From Pararhodobacter marinus (lineage in GTDB: Bacteria > Pseudomonadota > Alphaproteobacteria > Rhodobacterales > Rhodobacteraceae): DNA of 64,000 nt. A model generated the notes under the pieces. That model did no database searches, was not told the origin of the DNA, and saw nothing but the letters and a program-made list of their open reading frames with translations. The DNA is taken from assembly GCF_003122215.1 (NCBI RefSeq), contig NZ_QEYD01000001.1, forward strand, positions 434,001-498,000. The letters are read 5' to 3'. The position numbers and the translations under genes are program-made. Below are positions 25,863 to 35,990 of this stretch, in pieces. The number at the start of each line of letters is the position of its first letter. Position 1 is the stretch's first letter.

Positions 25863-26627
25863 TTATAGCACCGACGAGCGGCTGCGGCCCGTCAGGGCGG
25901 TTTCCAGATTGCGCACCGCCCGCCGCAGCAGCGCGACAAGCTCTGTCTCGCGGTCGGGTGTGAGGCCCGCCTCGGGAACGGTGATCGAGATCGTCCCCGC
26001 GGGGTCCGTGGCGCTTTCGAGGAAAAAGGCCATCGCCACGCCGGCCACGCCCTGTTCGACGGTGTTGCGGCTGACGGCATAGCCCTGCGCCCGGGCCTGC
26101 GCGACAAGGTCGCGCAGCGTGGGCTCGTCGATCACGGTGGCCGGGGTAAGCCGCTCGCGCGGCAGGGCCAGAATCTCGGCCTGCCGCTCAGGGGTCGTGC
26201 GCGCCAGATAGGCCAGGCCCGAGGACGCCGCGTGATAGGGGTAGCGTTCCGCCGGTTTCAGGTTGATGACATTTCCGCGCGGCGGCAGGTGATACGCGAC
26301 GGTCGTCATGCTGGTGCGTCCCGGCACATTGACATGGACGGTTTCGTCGCTGACCCCGCTCAGCCAGCGCGCGACGATCTGCGTCGCCCTGACCATCGGC
26401 ACCGATGCCTCACGCAGCCGCGCCAGCGACAGGAACCCCGAGCCCAGGAAGTATTTCCGCGTTTCGGGATTCTGCTCGATGAACCCGTTTTCCATCAAGG
26501 CGACCAGCAGGCGGCGCGTCACCGCCTTGTCCTCGCCGGTCACCCGCGCAAGCTCGCTGAGACCGATCTCGGGCTGTTCCAGCGTGAACTGGCGCAACAG
26601 CCGCATCGCCTTGTTCACCGTCTTCAT
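25863..26627 (-). CDS. IclR family transcriptional regulator (cluster regulator 2)
   Basis: This 254-residue regulator has the N-terminal helix-turn-helix IGLSELARVTGEDKAVTRRLL and the effector domain (TVHVNVPGRTSMTTVAYHLP, ASSGLAYLARTTPE, GVAGVAMAFFLES). It precedes the PLP enzyme and kinase genes on the same strand with an 86-base gap, so it may be co-transcribed and control them. It is not closely alike the first IclR protein (13911-14666), so the two halves of the island may answer to different inducers. Confidence 0.92.
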   Translation of the reverse strand: MKTVNKAMRLLRQFTLEQPEIGLSELARVTGEDKAVTRRLLVALMENGFIEQNPETRKYFLGSGFLSLARLREASVPMVRATQIVARWLSGVSDETVHVNVPGRTSMTTVAYHLPPRGNVINLKPAERYPYHAASSGLAYLARTTPERQAEILALPRERLTPATVIDEPTLRDLVAQARAQGYAVSRNTVEQGVAGVAMAFFLESATDPAGTISITVPEAGLTPDRETELVALLRRAVRNLETALTGRSRSSVL

Positions 26628-26732
26628 CGCGGCATCCTTCCGATCCGGCCCTCACAGAAACCGGAACCGCCGCCGCAGGGCAAGGGACAAGGCCGGGGTG
26701 TCGCCGCTCTGCGCAAGCGGCCCGGTCGCGCC

Positions 26733-27470
26733 CTAATCCCGGCGGATCGAGGCGGTGACATAGTTCACCGACAGGTCGCGTTCGGACAAGGACCAGCTCC
26801 ACAGGATCGGGTTGAACACCATCCCCTTGCGGTCCACCGGGTCCAGCCCGGCCTGCCCGATCAGCGCGTAAAGCTCGTCGGGGGTGATGAATTTCGACCA
26901 TTCATGCGTGCCGCGCGGCAGCCAGCGCATCACCACCTCGGCGCCGAAGATCGCCATCGCATAGCTTTTCGGATTGCGGTTGATGGTCGAGCAGATCATC
27001 AGCCCGCCGGTTTTCAGCAGGTCGTGACAGGCGGTCAGATAGGCCAGCGGGTCCGAGACATGCTCGACCACTTCCATGTTCAGCACCACGTCGAACCGCT
27101 CGCCCGCCGCGGCCAGATCCTCGGCCGTGGTGTGGCGATAGTCGATGTCGAGCCCCGATTGCTGCGCATGGACCTGCGCTACGGGAATGTTGCGCTCGGC
27201 CGCGTCGGCGCCGACCACCTCGGCGCCCAGACGCGCCATGGGTTCCGACAACAGCCCGCCGCCGCAACCGATATCCAGCAGACGCAGCCCGTCGAACGGG
27301 CGCGGCTGCGACAGGTCGCGGTCGAACTCGGCGGCGATCTGGCTGGTGATGTAATCCAGACGGCAGGGATTGAGCATGTGCAGCGGCTTGAACTTGCCAT
27401 GCGGATTCCACCAATCGGCGGCCATGGCCTCGAATTTCGCGACTTCTGCCGGGTCGATGGTGCTGTTCAT
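26733..27470 (-). CDS. ubiG: Ubiquinone biosynthesis O-methyltransferase
   Basis: This 245-residue SAM-dependent methyltransferase catalyses both O-methylations of the ubiquinone ring. Markers are AAEWWNP-like [19 protein letters not shown] near the N-terminus, the SAM motif [20 protein letters not shown], and [10 protein letters not shown]. The start ATG at 27470 is immediately before the family's conserved N-terminus; the open frame upstream overlaps pip on the other strand and is discarded. It is divergent from pip with a 69-base spacer. Confidence 0.96.
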   Translation of the reverse strand: MNSTIDPAEVAKFEAMAADWWNPHGKFKPLHMLNPCRLDYITSQIAAEFDRDLSQPRPFDGLRLLDIGCGGGLLSEPMARLGAEVVGADAAERNIPVAQVHAQQSGLDIDYRHTTAEDLAAAGERFDVVLNMEVVEHVSDPLAYLTACHDLLKTGGLMICSTINRNPKSYAMAIFGAEVVMRWLPRGTHEWSKFITPDELYALIGQAGLDPVDRKGMVFNPILWSWSLSERDLSVNYVTASIRRD

Positions 27471-27539
27471 GCTGCGCTCCGCCTTGCCTTTTGTGTCCGC
27501 ATCCCGTGGAATGCCACCGCCGAGCCGTATATAGACCGG

Positions 27540-28526
27540 ATGATGGACAAGTCCCACGAGCAAAAGAGCGCAGCCGCGCATCTCTATCCGCCGATCGAGC
27601 CCAACAACCGGCAGATGCTGGAGGTGGGCGACGGACACAGCCTGTATGTCGAGGAATGCGGCAATCCCGACGGTGTGCCCGTGGTGGTGCTGCATGGCGG
27701 GCCGGGTGGCGGGTGCAGCCCGATGATGCGGCGCTTTTTCGATCCCCGGCATTACCGGATCGTCCTGTTCGACCAGCGCGGCTGCGGACGCTCGCGGCCT
27801 CACGCCAGTGTCGAGGCGAACACCACCCAGCACCTGATCGCCGATATCGAGCGGATCCGCCAGACGCTGGGAATCGGGCGCTGGATCGTGTTCGGCGGCA
27901 GCTGGGGCGCGACGTTGGCGCTGGCCTATGCGCAGGCGCATCCCGCCCGTGCCGCCTGGCTGGTGCTGCGCGGGGTGTTCATGGGCACCCAGGCCGAGCT
28001 GGACTGGTTTTATGGCGGCGGCGCGGGGCGGTTCTATCCCGAGCTGTGGTCGCGCTTTGCCGATGCGATCCCGCCCGAGGAACAGCACGACCTGATCGCC
28101 GCCTATCACCGGCGGCTGTTCTCCGGCGTCTTCGCCAAGGAAACGCGCTATTCCCGCCTGTGGTCGGACTGGGAGAACGCGCTGGCCACGGTCGAGACAC
28201 GCTTTCCCTACGAGACCCCGGTGGATTACGCCCGCGCCTTCGCGCGGCTCGAAAATCACTATTTCACGCATAAATGCTTCTTCGAGCGCGACGGCCAGTT
28301 GCTCGAGGATATCTGGAAGCTGAACGGCGTGCGCGGCACCATCGTGCAGGGCCAATTCGACATGATCTGCCCGCCCGTGACCGCCTGGCGGTTGCACCGG
28401 GCATGGTCGGGCAGCACGCTGTCGCTGGTGCCGATGGCCGGCCATGCGCTGTCCGAACCCGGCATCACCCGCGAACTTGTCGCGGTGATGGAAGGGATCA
28501 AGAGCGCCGGGATTCTGGACGCCTAG
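27540..28526 (+). CDS. pip: Prolyl iminopeptidase
   Basis: This 328-residue alpha/beta hydrolase releases N-terminal proline from peptides. The oxyanion motif HGGPGGG is at 52-58, the nucleophile Ser121 in [26 protein letters not shown] follows the family exactly, and the C-terminal GHALSEPG supplies the His. Two adjacent ATGs (27540, 27543) are possible starts; neither has a strong ribosome site. The stop overlaps the convergent phytase-like gene by four bases. Confidence 0.95.
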   Translation: MMDKSHEQKSAAAHLYPPIEPNNRQMLEVGDGHSLYVEECGNPDGVPVVVLHGGPGGGCSPMMRRFFDPRHYRIVLFDQRGCGRSRPHASVEANTTQHLIADIERIRQTLGIGRWIVFGGSWGATLALAYAQAHPARAAWLVLRGVFMGTQAELDWFYGGGAGRFYPELWSRFADAIPPEEQHDLIAAYHRRLFSGVFAKETRYSRLWSDWENALATVETRFPYETPVDYARAFARLENHYFTHKCFFERDGQLLEDIWKLNGVRGTIVQGQFDMICPPVTAWRLHRAWSGSTLSLVPMAGHALSEPGITRELVAVMEGIKSAGILDA

Positions 28527-29407
28527 GTCAGGCGGTATTCGGCGATCTCGGTGCGCTGCAGGGCGTTCTGGTTGTCGTCGGACACCGTGGTCGCCCACAG
28601 ATGCCCCTGCGCATCGCGGGTGATCGAGATCCCCTCGTGATTGTCCAGCGCGCCCATCGCGGTTTCGACCAGCGTTTCGGGCCGGCCCCAGGCGCCGGGG
28701 CGCAGGCGGCTGATGCGGCTTGCGAAAAACGCCAGGCGGAATTTCCGCTCCAGCATGTACAGGTTGCCGTCCGGACCGAAATCCAGCCCCACCGGCTTGA
28801 ACCCGTCGCGGTCGGGGATCAGCGCCAGGATCTCCCAGTTCTGGCGCAGGCGATACAGCGGGAAGGTGCCGTCGAGCTGCGCCTCGGGCAGCACATAGAC
28901 CGCGCCTTGATCGTCGACGGCGATGCTTTCAAGGCTTTCGTTCTGCGGCAGGCGTGCCCAGCTTTGCGCGACCGGCAGCGCGGTCGCCGGTCCGCGTTCG
29001 TCGGCATAGACCGAGATCCGTCCGCGGCGGTTCTCGAACGAGACATAGAGCGTGCCGTCGGGACGCTGGTCCAGCCCCTCGGAATCGCCGCGCCCGCCGC
29101 GCAGCGCGTTACCGGCAGTGCCACGCAGGCGGAAATGCTCGATCCGCTCGATCCCCGTCAGGGTGCCCGACGCGTCGCGGATCATCCGCGCGCGGACCAC
29201 GAAGCCCCGGTCGCTGAGAAACAGCGCGCGCGTGCGGTCGCTGCTCAGTTCGAGGCCCGAGAAGCCGCCGAAGAACTCGCCCGGTTCGGACCAGCGCAGC
29301 AGCGTGTCGGGCTGAACGATATGCGCGCGCGCCGCCCTTGCCGGCAGCAGAGCGGTGGCGGCGCTGGCGGCGCCCAGGGTCAAGACGTTGCGGCGGGAAT
29401 AACGCAT
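28523..29407 (-). CDS. Esterase-like activity of phytase family protein, Tat-exported
   Basis: This 294-residue precursor begins [20 protein letters not shown], a twin-arginine signal, with cleavage near RAARA. The mature part ([70 protein letters not shown]) follows the phytase-like beta-propeller domain. It is probably a periplasmic esterase or phosphatase. The upstream in-frame extension to 29470 lacks signal features, so the ATG at 29407 is used. Confidence 0.85.
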   Translation of the reverse strand: MRYSRRNVLTLGAASAATALLPARAARAHIVQPDTLLRWSEPGEFFGGFSGLELSSDRTRALFLSDRGFVVRARMIRDASGTLTGIERIEHFRLRGTAGNALRGGRGDSEGLDQRPDGTLYVSFENRRGRISVYADERGPATALPVAQSWARLPQNESLESIAVDDQGAVYVLPEAQLDGTFPLYRLRQNWEILALIPDRDGFKPVGLDFGPDGNLYMLERKFRLAFFASRISRLRPGAWGRPETLVETAMGALDNHEGISITRDAQGHLWATTVSDDNQNALQRTEIAEYRLT

Positions 29408-29477
29408 GGCGGCGCCGATCCTAGCGCTCGTCGGGGCACGAGGGAATCCGTCACCGGGCGTCACACGCATATATCGC

Positions 29478-29506
29478 TTGAATTTCGCGCGACCCGGGCG
29501 TATATC
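29478..29506 (+). promoter_or_regulatory. Promoter candidate for the rimP-nusA-ylxR-infB operon
   Basis: TTGAAT (29478-29483) and TATATC (29501-29506) are separated by 17 bases, a good sigma-70 type arrangement, about 100 bases before rimP. This would give a leader RNA of about 90 bases that includes the terminator hairpin at 29561-29585. Confidence 0.5.
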
Positions 29507-29560
29507 GCCTTCAACAGCGGTGCTGGGGGGTCCAAACCTTCAGCCCACCGGACACATTCG

Positions 29561-29585
29561 CGGGCCGCTTCGGCCCGTTTTTTTA
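29561..29585 (+). terminator. Leader terminator ahead of rimP (probable attenuator)
   Basis: CGGGCC and CGGCCCG pair around GCTT and are followed by seven or more T residues, a textbook intrinsic terminator lying between the promoter candidate and the rimP start codon, with no gene upstream on this strand for it to end. It probably attenuates the operon, perhaps under NusA feedback. Confidence 0.7.
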
Positions 29586-29603
29586 TTTCTGGAGTTCGCC
29601 GCA

Positions 29604-30215
29604 ATGAGCGAGCAGACACAACCCGAAGACATCGGCGATCTGGTGGCCCGTGCCGCTGTCGACCGGCGCCTTGCCGCCATCGTCAAACCCGCGATCGAAG
29701 CCGCCGGTTTCGAACTGGTGCGCCTGCGCCTCATGGCGGGAAAGACGCGCACGCTGCAGATCATGGCGGACCGGCCCGAAGGCGGGATCGAGATCGACGA
29801 ACTGGGCGAGATCACCACGCTGGTGGGCGCCGTCCTGGATGTCGAGGATCCGCTGGAAGACGCTTATGTGCTGGAAATCTCCAGCCCCGGCATCGACCGC
29901 CCGCTGACCCGGCTGAAGGATTTCGACACCTGGTCGGGATACGAGGCACGGCTGGAAACCAACGAGCTTATCGACGGCCGCCGCCGCTTCAAGGGCACAC
30001 TTCAGGGCGTCGAGGACAACGAGGTCCTGATCGAGATCGAGGATCACGGCGAGCCGCTGATCATCGGCCTGCAATTCGAGTGGCTGAGCGATGCCAAGCT
30101 GATCCTCACGGATGAGCTGATCGAGGAAACCCTGCGCGCGCGGAAATCCGCGGGCGTCATCAACGAATCCGACTTCGACACCATCGAAACCGACAGCGCT
30201 TCCGAGGAGGAGTGA
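29604..30215 (+). CDS. rimP: Ribosome maturation factor RimP
   Basis: This 203-residue protein assists 30S subunit assembly. It has the N-terminal alpha/beta domain ([12 protein letters not shown]...LQIMADR, then [11 protein letters not shown], the strongest family signature) and a C-terminal SH3-like domain, with an acidic tail typical of Rhodobacterales (DSASEEE). It starts at the ATG after CTGGAG. First gene of a canonical translation/transcription operon; nusA starts four bases after its stop. Confidence 0.95.
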   Translation: MSEQTQPEDIGDLVARAAVDRRLAAIVKPAIEAAGFELVRLRLMAGKTRTLQIMADRPEGGIEIDELGEITTLVGAVLDVEDPLEDAYVLEISSPGIDRPLTRLKDFDTWSGYEARLETNELIDGRRRFKGTLQGVEDNEVLIEIEDHGEPLIIGLQFEWLSDAKLILTDELIEETLRARKSAGVINESDFDTIETDSASEEE

Positions 30216-30218
30216 CAG

Positions 30219-31832
30219 ATGGCCATTACCAGCGCCAACCAGCTTGAACTGCTGCAAACCGCCGAAGCGGTCGCGCGCGAGAAACTGATCGACCCCGAAC
30301 TGGTCGTTCAGGCGATGGAAGACAGCCTCGCCCGCGCCGCGAAATCGCGTTACGGCGCCGATATGGACATCCGCGTGCATATCGACCGCAAGACCGGCCG
30401 CGCGCAGTTCACCCGCGTGCGCACCGTGGTCGAGGACGAGGAATTCGAAAACCACCACGCGCAGCTCACCGTCGAGCAGGCCCGGCAATACATGGCCGAC
30501 CCGCAGATCGGCGATGAGCTGAAAGATGACGTGCCCCCCGTCGAGCTGGGCCGCATCGCCGCGCAATCGGCCAAGCAGGTGATCCTGCAGAAGGTCCGCG
30601 AGGCCGAGCGCGATCGCCAGTACGACGAGTTCAAGGACCGCGCCGGCACGATCATCAACGGCACCGTCAAGCGCGAGGAATACGGCAACATCATCGTCGA
30701 TATCGGCCGTGGCGAAGGCATCCTGCGCCGCAACGAGAAGATCGGTCGCGAAAGCTATCGCCCGAACGACCGCATCCGGTGCTTCATCAAGGATGTGCGC
30801 CGCGAGGCCCGTGGCCCGCAGGTCTTCCTGTCGCGCACCGCGCCCGATTTCATGGCCGCGCTGTTCAAGATGGAAGTGCCGGAAATCTACGACGGCATCA
30901 TCGAGATCAAGGCCGTGGCCCGCGATCCGGGTTCGCGCGCGAAGATCGCCGTGATCAGCTATGACGGTTCGATCGACCCGGTCGGCGCCTGCGTCGGTAT
31001 GCGCGGCTCGCGCGTGCAGGCCGTGGTGAACGAATTGCAGGGCGAGAAGATCGACATCATTCCGTGGAACGAAGATCAGGCGACGTTCCTTGTGAACGCG
31101 CTGCAGCCGGCCGAGGTCTCGAAAGTCGTGATCGACGAAGATGCCGCGCGCATCGAGGTCGTCGTGCCTGATGAACAGCTGTCGCTGGCCATCGGCCGTC
31201 GCGGTCAGAACGTGCGCTTGGCCAGCCAGCTCACGGGTCTCGACATCGACATCATGACGGAATCGGACGAATCCGCCCGCCGTCAGGCCGAATTCACCGA
31301 GCGTACCAACCTGTTCATGGAAGCGCTGGATATCGACGAGATGATGGCGCAGCTTCTGGTGGCCGAAGGGTTCACCAACCTGGAAGAAGTGGCCTATGTC
31401 GAAATCGACGAGCTGCTGGCGATTGACGGCTTCGACGAAGACACCGCGACCGAGCTGCAGGCCCGCGCCCGCGACAAGATCGAAGCGGCCAATCAGGCGG
31501 CGCTGGACAATGCCCGCGCTCTGGGTGTCGAGCAGAGCCTCATTGACTTTGAGGGTCTGACACCCCAGATGATTGAAGCACTGGCCAAGGATGGCGTGAA
31601 GTCGCTCGAAGACTTCGCCACCTGCGCCGACTGGGAACTGGCCGGTGGCTGGACCACGGTCGACGGCCAGCGGACGAAAGACGACGGTATTCTCGAGCCC
31701 TTCGAGATGAGCCTCGAAGAAGCTCAGACCCTGATCATGACGGCCCGTATCCAGCTTGGCTGGGTCGATCCGGCGGACCTCGAATCCGAGGAAGTCGAGG
31801 AAGAGATCGCCGAGGGCGAGGAAGAGGCGTAA
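30219..31832 (+). CDS. nusA: Transcription termination/antitermination factor NusA
   Basis: This 537-residue RNA polymerase-binding factor has an N-terminal polymerase-binding domain (1 to about 130), an S1 domain ([20 protein letters not shown]), KH1 ([19 protein letters not shown]) and KH2 ([18 protein letters not shown]), then helix-hairpin-helix repeats ([28 protein letters not shown]) and an acidic end. Normal length for alphaproteobacteria. It is the second gene in the operon and could act back on the leader terminator. Confidence 0.97.
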   Translation: MAITSANQLELLQTAEAVAREKLIDPELVVQAMEDSLARAAKSRYGADMDIRVHIDRKTGRAQFTRVRTVVEDEEFENHHAQLTVEQARQYMADPQIGDELKDDVPPVELGRIAAQSAKQVILQKVREAERDRQYDEFKDRAGTIINGTVKREEYGNIIVDIGRGEGILRRNEKIGRESYRPNDRIRCFIKDVRREARGPQVFLSRTAPDFMAALFKMEVPEIYDGIIEIKAVARDPGSRAKIAVISYDGSIDPVGACVGMRGSRVQAVVNELQGEKIDIIPWNEDQATFLVNALQPAEVSKVVIDEDAARIEVVVPDEQLSLAIGRRGQNVRLASQLTGLDIDIMTESDESARRQAEFTERTNLFMEALDIDEMMAQLLVAEGFTNLEEVAYVEIDELLAIDGFDEDTATELQARARDKIEAANQAALDNARALGVEQSLIDFEGLTPQMIEALAKDGVKSLEDFATCADWELAGGWTTVDGQRTKDDGILEPFEMSLEEAQTLIMTARIQLGWVDPADLESEEVEEEIAEGEEEA

Positions 31833-31844
31833 GGAGCCCTGACC

Positions 31845-32468
31845 ATGACGCGGGGCGGGCGCATCAAGGACCGCGACGAGCCCGAGCGGCGCTGCATCGC
31901 CACCGGCGAAACGCAGCCCCGGGGCGGATTGATCCGCTTCGTGGTCGGCCCGGACTCGCAGATCGTGCCCGATATCGAGGGCAAGCTGCCGGGCCGGGGC
32001 CTCTATGTCTCGGCCGACAGGGCGGCCATCGCCCAGGCGGGCAAGCGCAAGCTGTTCGCCCGGGCGGCAAGGGCGCCGGTGACGGTGCCCGACGGGCTGG
32101 ACGACCTGGTCCATGACCTGCTGACCCGGCGCGTGATCGAATTGATCGCGCTGGGCCGCAAGGCGGGGCAGGCCGTGGCGGGCTATGAAAAGGTCCGCGA
32201 CTGGTTGACGACGGAAACGGCAGAGGTGCTGATCCAGGCCTCGGACGGATCCGAGCGGGGAAAGACGAAGCTCAGACCCCCGGCAGAGGGAGGCAGCTAT
32301 ATCGGTTGCCTCACCGCCGAAGAGCTGGGTTCGGCTTTTGGCCGTGAACATGTGATCCATGCCGCGCTTGCCTATGGCGGTCTGTCGTCACGTGTAGTAG
32401 AGGAAGCGGCGAAACTCGCGCGAATGCGCGGGACAGTCGGTGGTGCCGATGCCACCGGAGAGGATTGA
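31845..32468 (+). CDS. ylxR: YlxR-type RNA-binding protein
   Basis: The 207-residue protein has an N-terminal YlxR/DUF448 domain ([28 protein letters not shown]) followed by a C-terminal L7Ae-like domain ([32 protein letters not shown]). This fusion is usual in alphaproteobacteria, where it is often called an RNA-binding or nucleic-acid-binding protein. It lies between nusA and infB in the standard order. Confidence 0.93.
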   Translation: MTRGGRIKDRDEPERRCIATGETQPRGGLIRFVVGPDSQIVPDIEGKLPGRGLYVSADRAAIAQAGKRKLFARAARAPVTVPDGLDDLVHDLLTRRVIELIALGRKAGQAVAGYEKVRDWLTTETAEVLIQASDGSERGKTKLRPPAEGGSYIGCLTAEELGSAFGREHVIHAALAYGGLSSRVVEEAAKLARMRGTVGGADATGED

Positions 32469-32476
32469 CGAGACGC

Positions 32477-35011
32477 ATGAGCGATACAGACGGCAAGAAA
32501 CCCCTTGGGCTGCGCGGCGGCTCGACCCCCGGTCAGGTGAAGCAAAGCTTTAGCCACGGGCGGACCAAGGCGGTTGTGGTTGAGACGAAGCGCAAACGCG
32601 TGGTGGTGCCGAAACCCGGCTCCGCGGCGTCTGGCGATGCGTCGTCTTCCAAGCCGGCTTCGGGTGGCGGCGGCAACCGCCGTCCCGCCGGGATCTCGGA
32701 CGCGGAAATGGAGCGTCGCCTCGCTGCCGTGCGCGCGGCCAAGGCCCGCGAGTCGGAGGAAGCTGCGCAGCGCGCGGCAGAGGAAAAGCAGCGCGAGGAA
32801 GATCGCGAGCGGCGCCGGCAGGAAGCCGAGCAGCGCGAGCGTGAGGAACGCGAGCGCGAAGAGGCCCGCAAGGCCAAGGAAGAGGAAGAGGCGCGCAAGG
32901 TCGCCGAAGCGGAGCAGGCGAAAGCCGATGCCGCCGCGGCCAAGGCTGCGCCCGCCGCTGCCGAGAAGCCTGCCGACCGGGCCGCTCCCGGCGGTGCGGC
33001 CGACCGGGGTCCGGTCCGGGGTGGCGGTGCGCCGACCCCGCGCAAGACCGACCGCGAACGCGACGACCGCGACCAGCGCGGCAAGAAGGGCGCCGGCGAT
33101 GCCGGCGGCCGTCGTGCCGGCAAGCTGACGCTCAACGCGGCGCTCAGCGGCAACGAGGGGGGCCGCCAGCGGTCGCTCGCCGCGATGAAGCGCAAGCAGG
33201 AAAAGGCCCGCGCCAAGGCGATGGGTCAGGGTCAGCGCGCCGAAAAGCAGGCGCGTGACGTCCAGCTGCCCGAAACCATCGTCGTTCAGGAACTTGCCAA
33301 CCGGATGGCCGAGCGCGCCGCCGACGTGGTCAAGTCGCTGATGAAAATGGGCATGATGGTGGCGATGAATCAGCCCATCGACGCCGATACCGCCGAGCTG
33401 GTGATCGAGGAATTCGGCCACCGCGCGGTCCGCGTGTCGGATGCCGATGTCGAACAGGTCATCGACACGGTCGAGGACAAGGACGAGGATCTCGTCTCGC
33501 GTCCGCCGATCATCACCATCATGGGCCATGTCGACCACGGCAAGACCTCGCTTCTGGACGCCATTCGCCAGACCAACGTGGTTTCCGGCGAAGCCGGCGG
33601 CATCACGCAGCATATCGGCGCCTATCAGGTGACTACGGAATCGGGGGCGGTCCTGTCCTTCCTCGACACGCCCGGTCACGCGGCCTTCACCTCGATGCGG
33701 GCCCGTGGCGCGCAGGTGACGGACGTGGTGGTTCTGGTCGTGGCGGCCGACGACTCGGTCATGCCGCAAACGATCGAAGCACTCAACCACGCGAAAGCGG
33801 CGGGCGTGCCGATGATCGTGGCGATCAACAAGATCGACCGCCCGGCCGCCGATGCCAACCGCGTGCGCACCGAATTGCTGCAGCACGAAGTCGTCGTCGA
33901 AAAGATGGGCGGCGACGTGCAGGATGTCGAAGTCTCGGCCATTACCGGCCAGGGTCTGGACAGCCTGCTGGAAGCCATTGCGCTGCAGGCCGAGATCCTT
34001 GAACTCAAGGCCAACCCGGCGCGTGCCGCGCAGGGTGCGGTCATCGAGGCCAAGCTCGATGTGGGTCGCGGTCCGGTTGCCACCGTTCTGGTTCAGAACG
34101 GTACGCTCAAGCGCGGCGACATCTTCGTCGTGGGCGAGCAATGGGGCAAGGTCCGCGCGCTGATCAACGACAAGGGCGAACGCGTCGACGAAGCCGGGCC
34201 TTCGGTTCCCGTCGAGGTGCTGGGCCTGAACGGCACGCCCGAAGCCGGTGACGTCCTGAACGTGGTCGAGACCGAAGCGCAGGCGCGTGAGATCGCCGAG
34301 TACCGTGAGGAAGCCGCGAAAGACAAGCGCGCTGCCGCTGGTGCCGCGACGACGCTCGAACAGATGATGGCCAAGGCCAAGGCCGATCAGGACGTGGCCG
34401 AATTGCCGGTTCTGGTGAAAGCCGACGTGCAGGGCTCTGCCGAGGCGATCGTTCAGGCGCTGGAGAAAGTCGGCAACGACGAGGTCCGCGTGCGCGTGCT
34501 GCATTACGGTGTCGGCGCGGTCACGGATTCGGATGTCGGGTTGTCGGAAGCCTCGGGCGCGCCGATCATCGCCTTCAACGTCCGGGCCAATGCGATGGCG
34601 CGGAACTCGGCCCAGCAGAAGGGCGTCGAGATCCGCTATTACTCGATCATCTACGACCTGATCGACGACATCAAGGCGGCGGCCTCGGGCCTGCTGAAAG
34701 ACGAAGTGCGCGAGAACTTCATCGGCTACGCCGAGATTCGCGAAGTCTTCAAGGTGTCGGGCGTCGGCAAGGTTGCCGGTTGTCTGGTCACCGAAGGTGT
34801 CGCCCGCCGTTCGGCCGGTGTGCGCCTGCTGCGCGACAACGTGGTGATCCACGAAGGCACGCTGAAGACGCTCAAGCGCTTCAAGGACGAGGTCAAGGAC
34901 GTCCAGTCCGGCCAGGAATGCGGTATGGCCTTCGAGAATTACGAAGACATCCGCCAGGGTGACGTCATCGAGATCTTCGAACGCACGACGGTCGAACGCA
35001 CGCTCGACTGA
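32477..35011 (+). CDS. infB: Translation initiation factor IF-2
   Basis: This 844-residue GTPase delivers initiator tRNA to the 30S subunit. The N-terminal half is highly charged with E/R/K/A-rich low complexity (about 90-250). The G domain begins near residue 350 with [15 protein letters not shown] (G1), DTPGHAAF (G3) and NKIDRP (G4), followed by domains II, III and the C-terminal fMet-tRNA domain. The ATG at 32477 is used; a TTG at 32465 also opens the frame but overlaps the ylxR stop region and has poorer spacing. Confidence 0.97.
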   Translation: MSDTDGKKPLGLRGGSTPGQVKQSFSHGRTKAVVVETKRKRVVVPKPGSAASGDASSSKPASGGGGNRRPAGISDAEMERRLAAVRAAKARESEEAAQRAAEEKQREEDRERRRQEAEQREREEREREEARKAKEEEEARKVAEAEQAKADAAAAKAAPAAAEKPADRAAPGGAADRGPVRGGGAPTPRKTDRERDDRDQRGKKGAGDAGGRRAGKLTLNAALSGNEGGRQRSLAAMKRKQEKARAKAMGQGQRAEKQARDVQLPETIVVQELANRMAERAADVVKSLMKMGMMVAMNQPIDADTAELVIEEFGHRAVRVSDADVEQVIDTVEDKDEDLVSRPPIITIMGHVDHGKTSLLDAIRQTNVVSGEAGGITQHIGAYQVTTESGAVLSFLDTPGHAAFTSMRARGAQVTDVVVLVVAADDSVMPQTIEALNHAKAAGVPMIVAINKIDRPAADANRVRTELLQHEVVVEKMGGDVQDVEVSAITGQGLDSLLEAIALQAEILELKANPARAAQGAVIEAKLDVGRGPVATVLVQNGTLKRGDIFVVGEQWGKVRALINDKGERVDEAGPSVPVEVLGLNGTPEAGDVLNVVETEAQAREIAEYREEAAKDKRAAAGAATTLEQMMAKAKADQDVAELPVLVKADVQGSAEAIVQALEKVGNDEVRVRVLHYGVGAVTDSDVGLSEASGAPIIAFNVRANAMARNSAQQKGVEIRYYSIIYDLIDDIKAAASGLLKDEVRENFIGYAEIREVFKVSGVGKVAGCLVTEGVARRSAGVRLLRDNVVIHEGTLKTLKRFKDEVKDVQSGQECGMAFENYEDIRQGDVIEIFERTTVERTLD

Positions 35012-35031
35012 TCCCGCGTTCAGGGCATCCG

Positions 35032-35070
35032 AACGGACCGGCAGGGCAACCCGCCGGTCCGTTTTCTTTT
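35032..35070 (+). terminator. Rho-independent terminator after infB
   Basis: ACGGACCGGC and GCCGGTCCGT form a perfect 10-bp stem, followed by TTTTCTTTT. It ends the rimP-nusA-ylxR-infB operon and separates it from the homocysteine methyltransferase gene. Confidence 0.92.
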
Positions 35071-35096
35071 GCCAGGGCGGCTTGTATAAGGCCGAC

Positions 35097-35984
35097 ATGT
35101 CCCCGATCACCCTGCTCGACGGCGGCCTGAGCCGCGAATTGCTGGCCTATGGTGCGCAATTGCGCCAGCCCGAATGGTCCGCCGGGGCGCTGATGGACCA
35201 CCCGCAGGCGGTGCAGGCCGCGCACGAGGCGTTCTTTCGCGCCGGTTCCAGCATCGCCACCACCAACACCTATGCCGTCGTGCCCTACCATATCGGCGCG
35301 GCGCGTTTCGCCGAGCGTGGGCAGGCGCTGGCCGATCTGGCCGGACGTCTTGCCCGCGACGCGGCCCGCAAGCATTCCGGCGCGCGCGTCGCCGGCTCGC
35401 TGCCGCCCGCCTGCGGCTCGTACCTGCCGCGCGATTTCGACCCGGTGGCCGGGGCGCGCATTTTGTCGGTGCTGGTCCGTGGCCTGACGCCGCATGTCGA
35501 TCTGTGGCTGGCCGAAACGATGAGCAGCCTCGACGAGGCGCGGGTGACGGCACGGGCGGTGGCGGGCTCGGACAAGCCGCTCTGGATCTCGTTCAGCCTG
35601 CGCGACGATCCGGGCGATGATCGGCGCGCGCCGGCGCTGCGCTCGGGCGAAAGCGTGGCCGAGGCCGTCGCGCTGGCGATGGGGCAGGGCGCCGAGGCGG
35701 TGCTATTCAACTGCTCGATGCCCGAGGTGATGGAAAAAGCCGTGACCGAGGCCCGCGCGGCCCTGCCCGCGCGCATCCCGGTCGGCGTCTATGCCAATGC
35801 CTTCACCGCGCGCGGCGAGGATGGCGCGGCGAACGAGGTTCTGGCGGCGATCCGCGATGACCTGACGCCCGACAGCTATACCCGCTGGACCGACCGCTGG
35901 GTTGCCGCCGGGGCCACGCTGATCGGCGGCTGTTGCGGCATCGGTGCGGCGCATATCGCGGCGCTGCACGCCCGCCACGGCTGA
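35097..35984 (+). CDS. Homocysteine S-methyltransferase family protein
   Basis: This 295-residue TIM-barrel protein has LLDGGLSRELLA at the N-terminus and the zinc-binding cysteines in LFNCSMPE and IGGCCGIG, as in betaine- or S-methylmethionine-homocysteine methyltransferases. The reaction is methyl transfer to homocysteine; the methyl donor is not clear from sequence. The start at 35097 follows the infB terminator closely, so it has its own promoter in a short spacer. It ends six bases from the convergent MFS gene. Confidence 0.88.
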   Translation: MSPITLLDGGLSRELLAYGAQLRQPEWSAGALMDHPQAVQAAHEAFFRAGSSIATTNTYAVVPYHIGAARFAERGQALADLAGRLARDAARKHSGARVAGSLPPACGSYLPRDFDPVAGARILSVLVRGLTPHVDLWLAETMSSLDEARVTARAVAGSDKPLWISFSLRDDPGDDRRAPALRSGESVAEAVALAMGQGAEAVLFNCSMPEVMEKAVTEARAALPARIPVGVYANAFTARGEDGAANEVLAAIRDDLTPDSYTRWTDRWVAAGATLIGGCCGIGAAHIAALHARHG

Positions 35985-35990
35985 GCGCTG

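Noticed and set aside
26232-27539. Long upstream extension of the pip frame
   Set aside because: It runs antisense across the IclR and ubiG genes and shows no homology; prolyl iminopeptidase starts at 27540.
29440-29603. Possible tRNA upstream of rimP, as with metY in enterobacteria
   Set aside because: No cloverleaf or TTCRANNC T-loop was seen; the structure there is a simple terminator hairpin.
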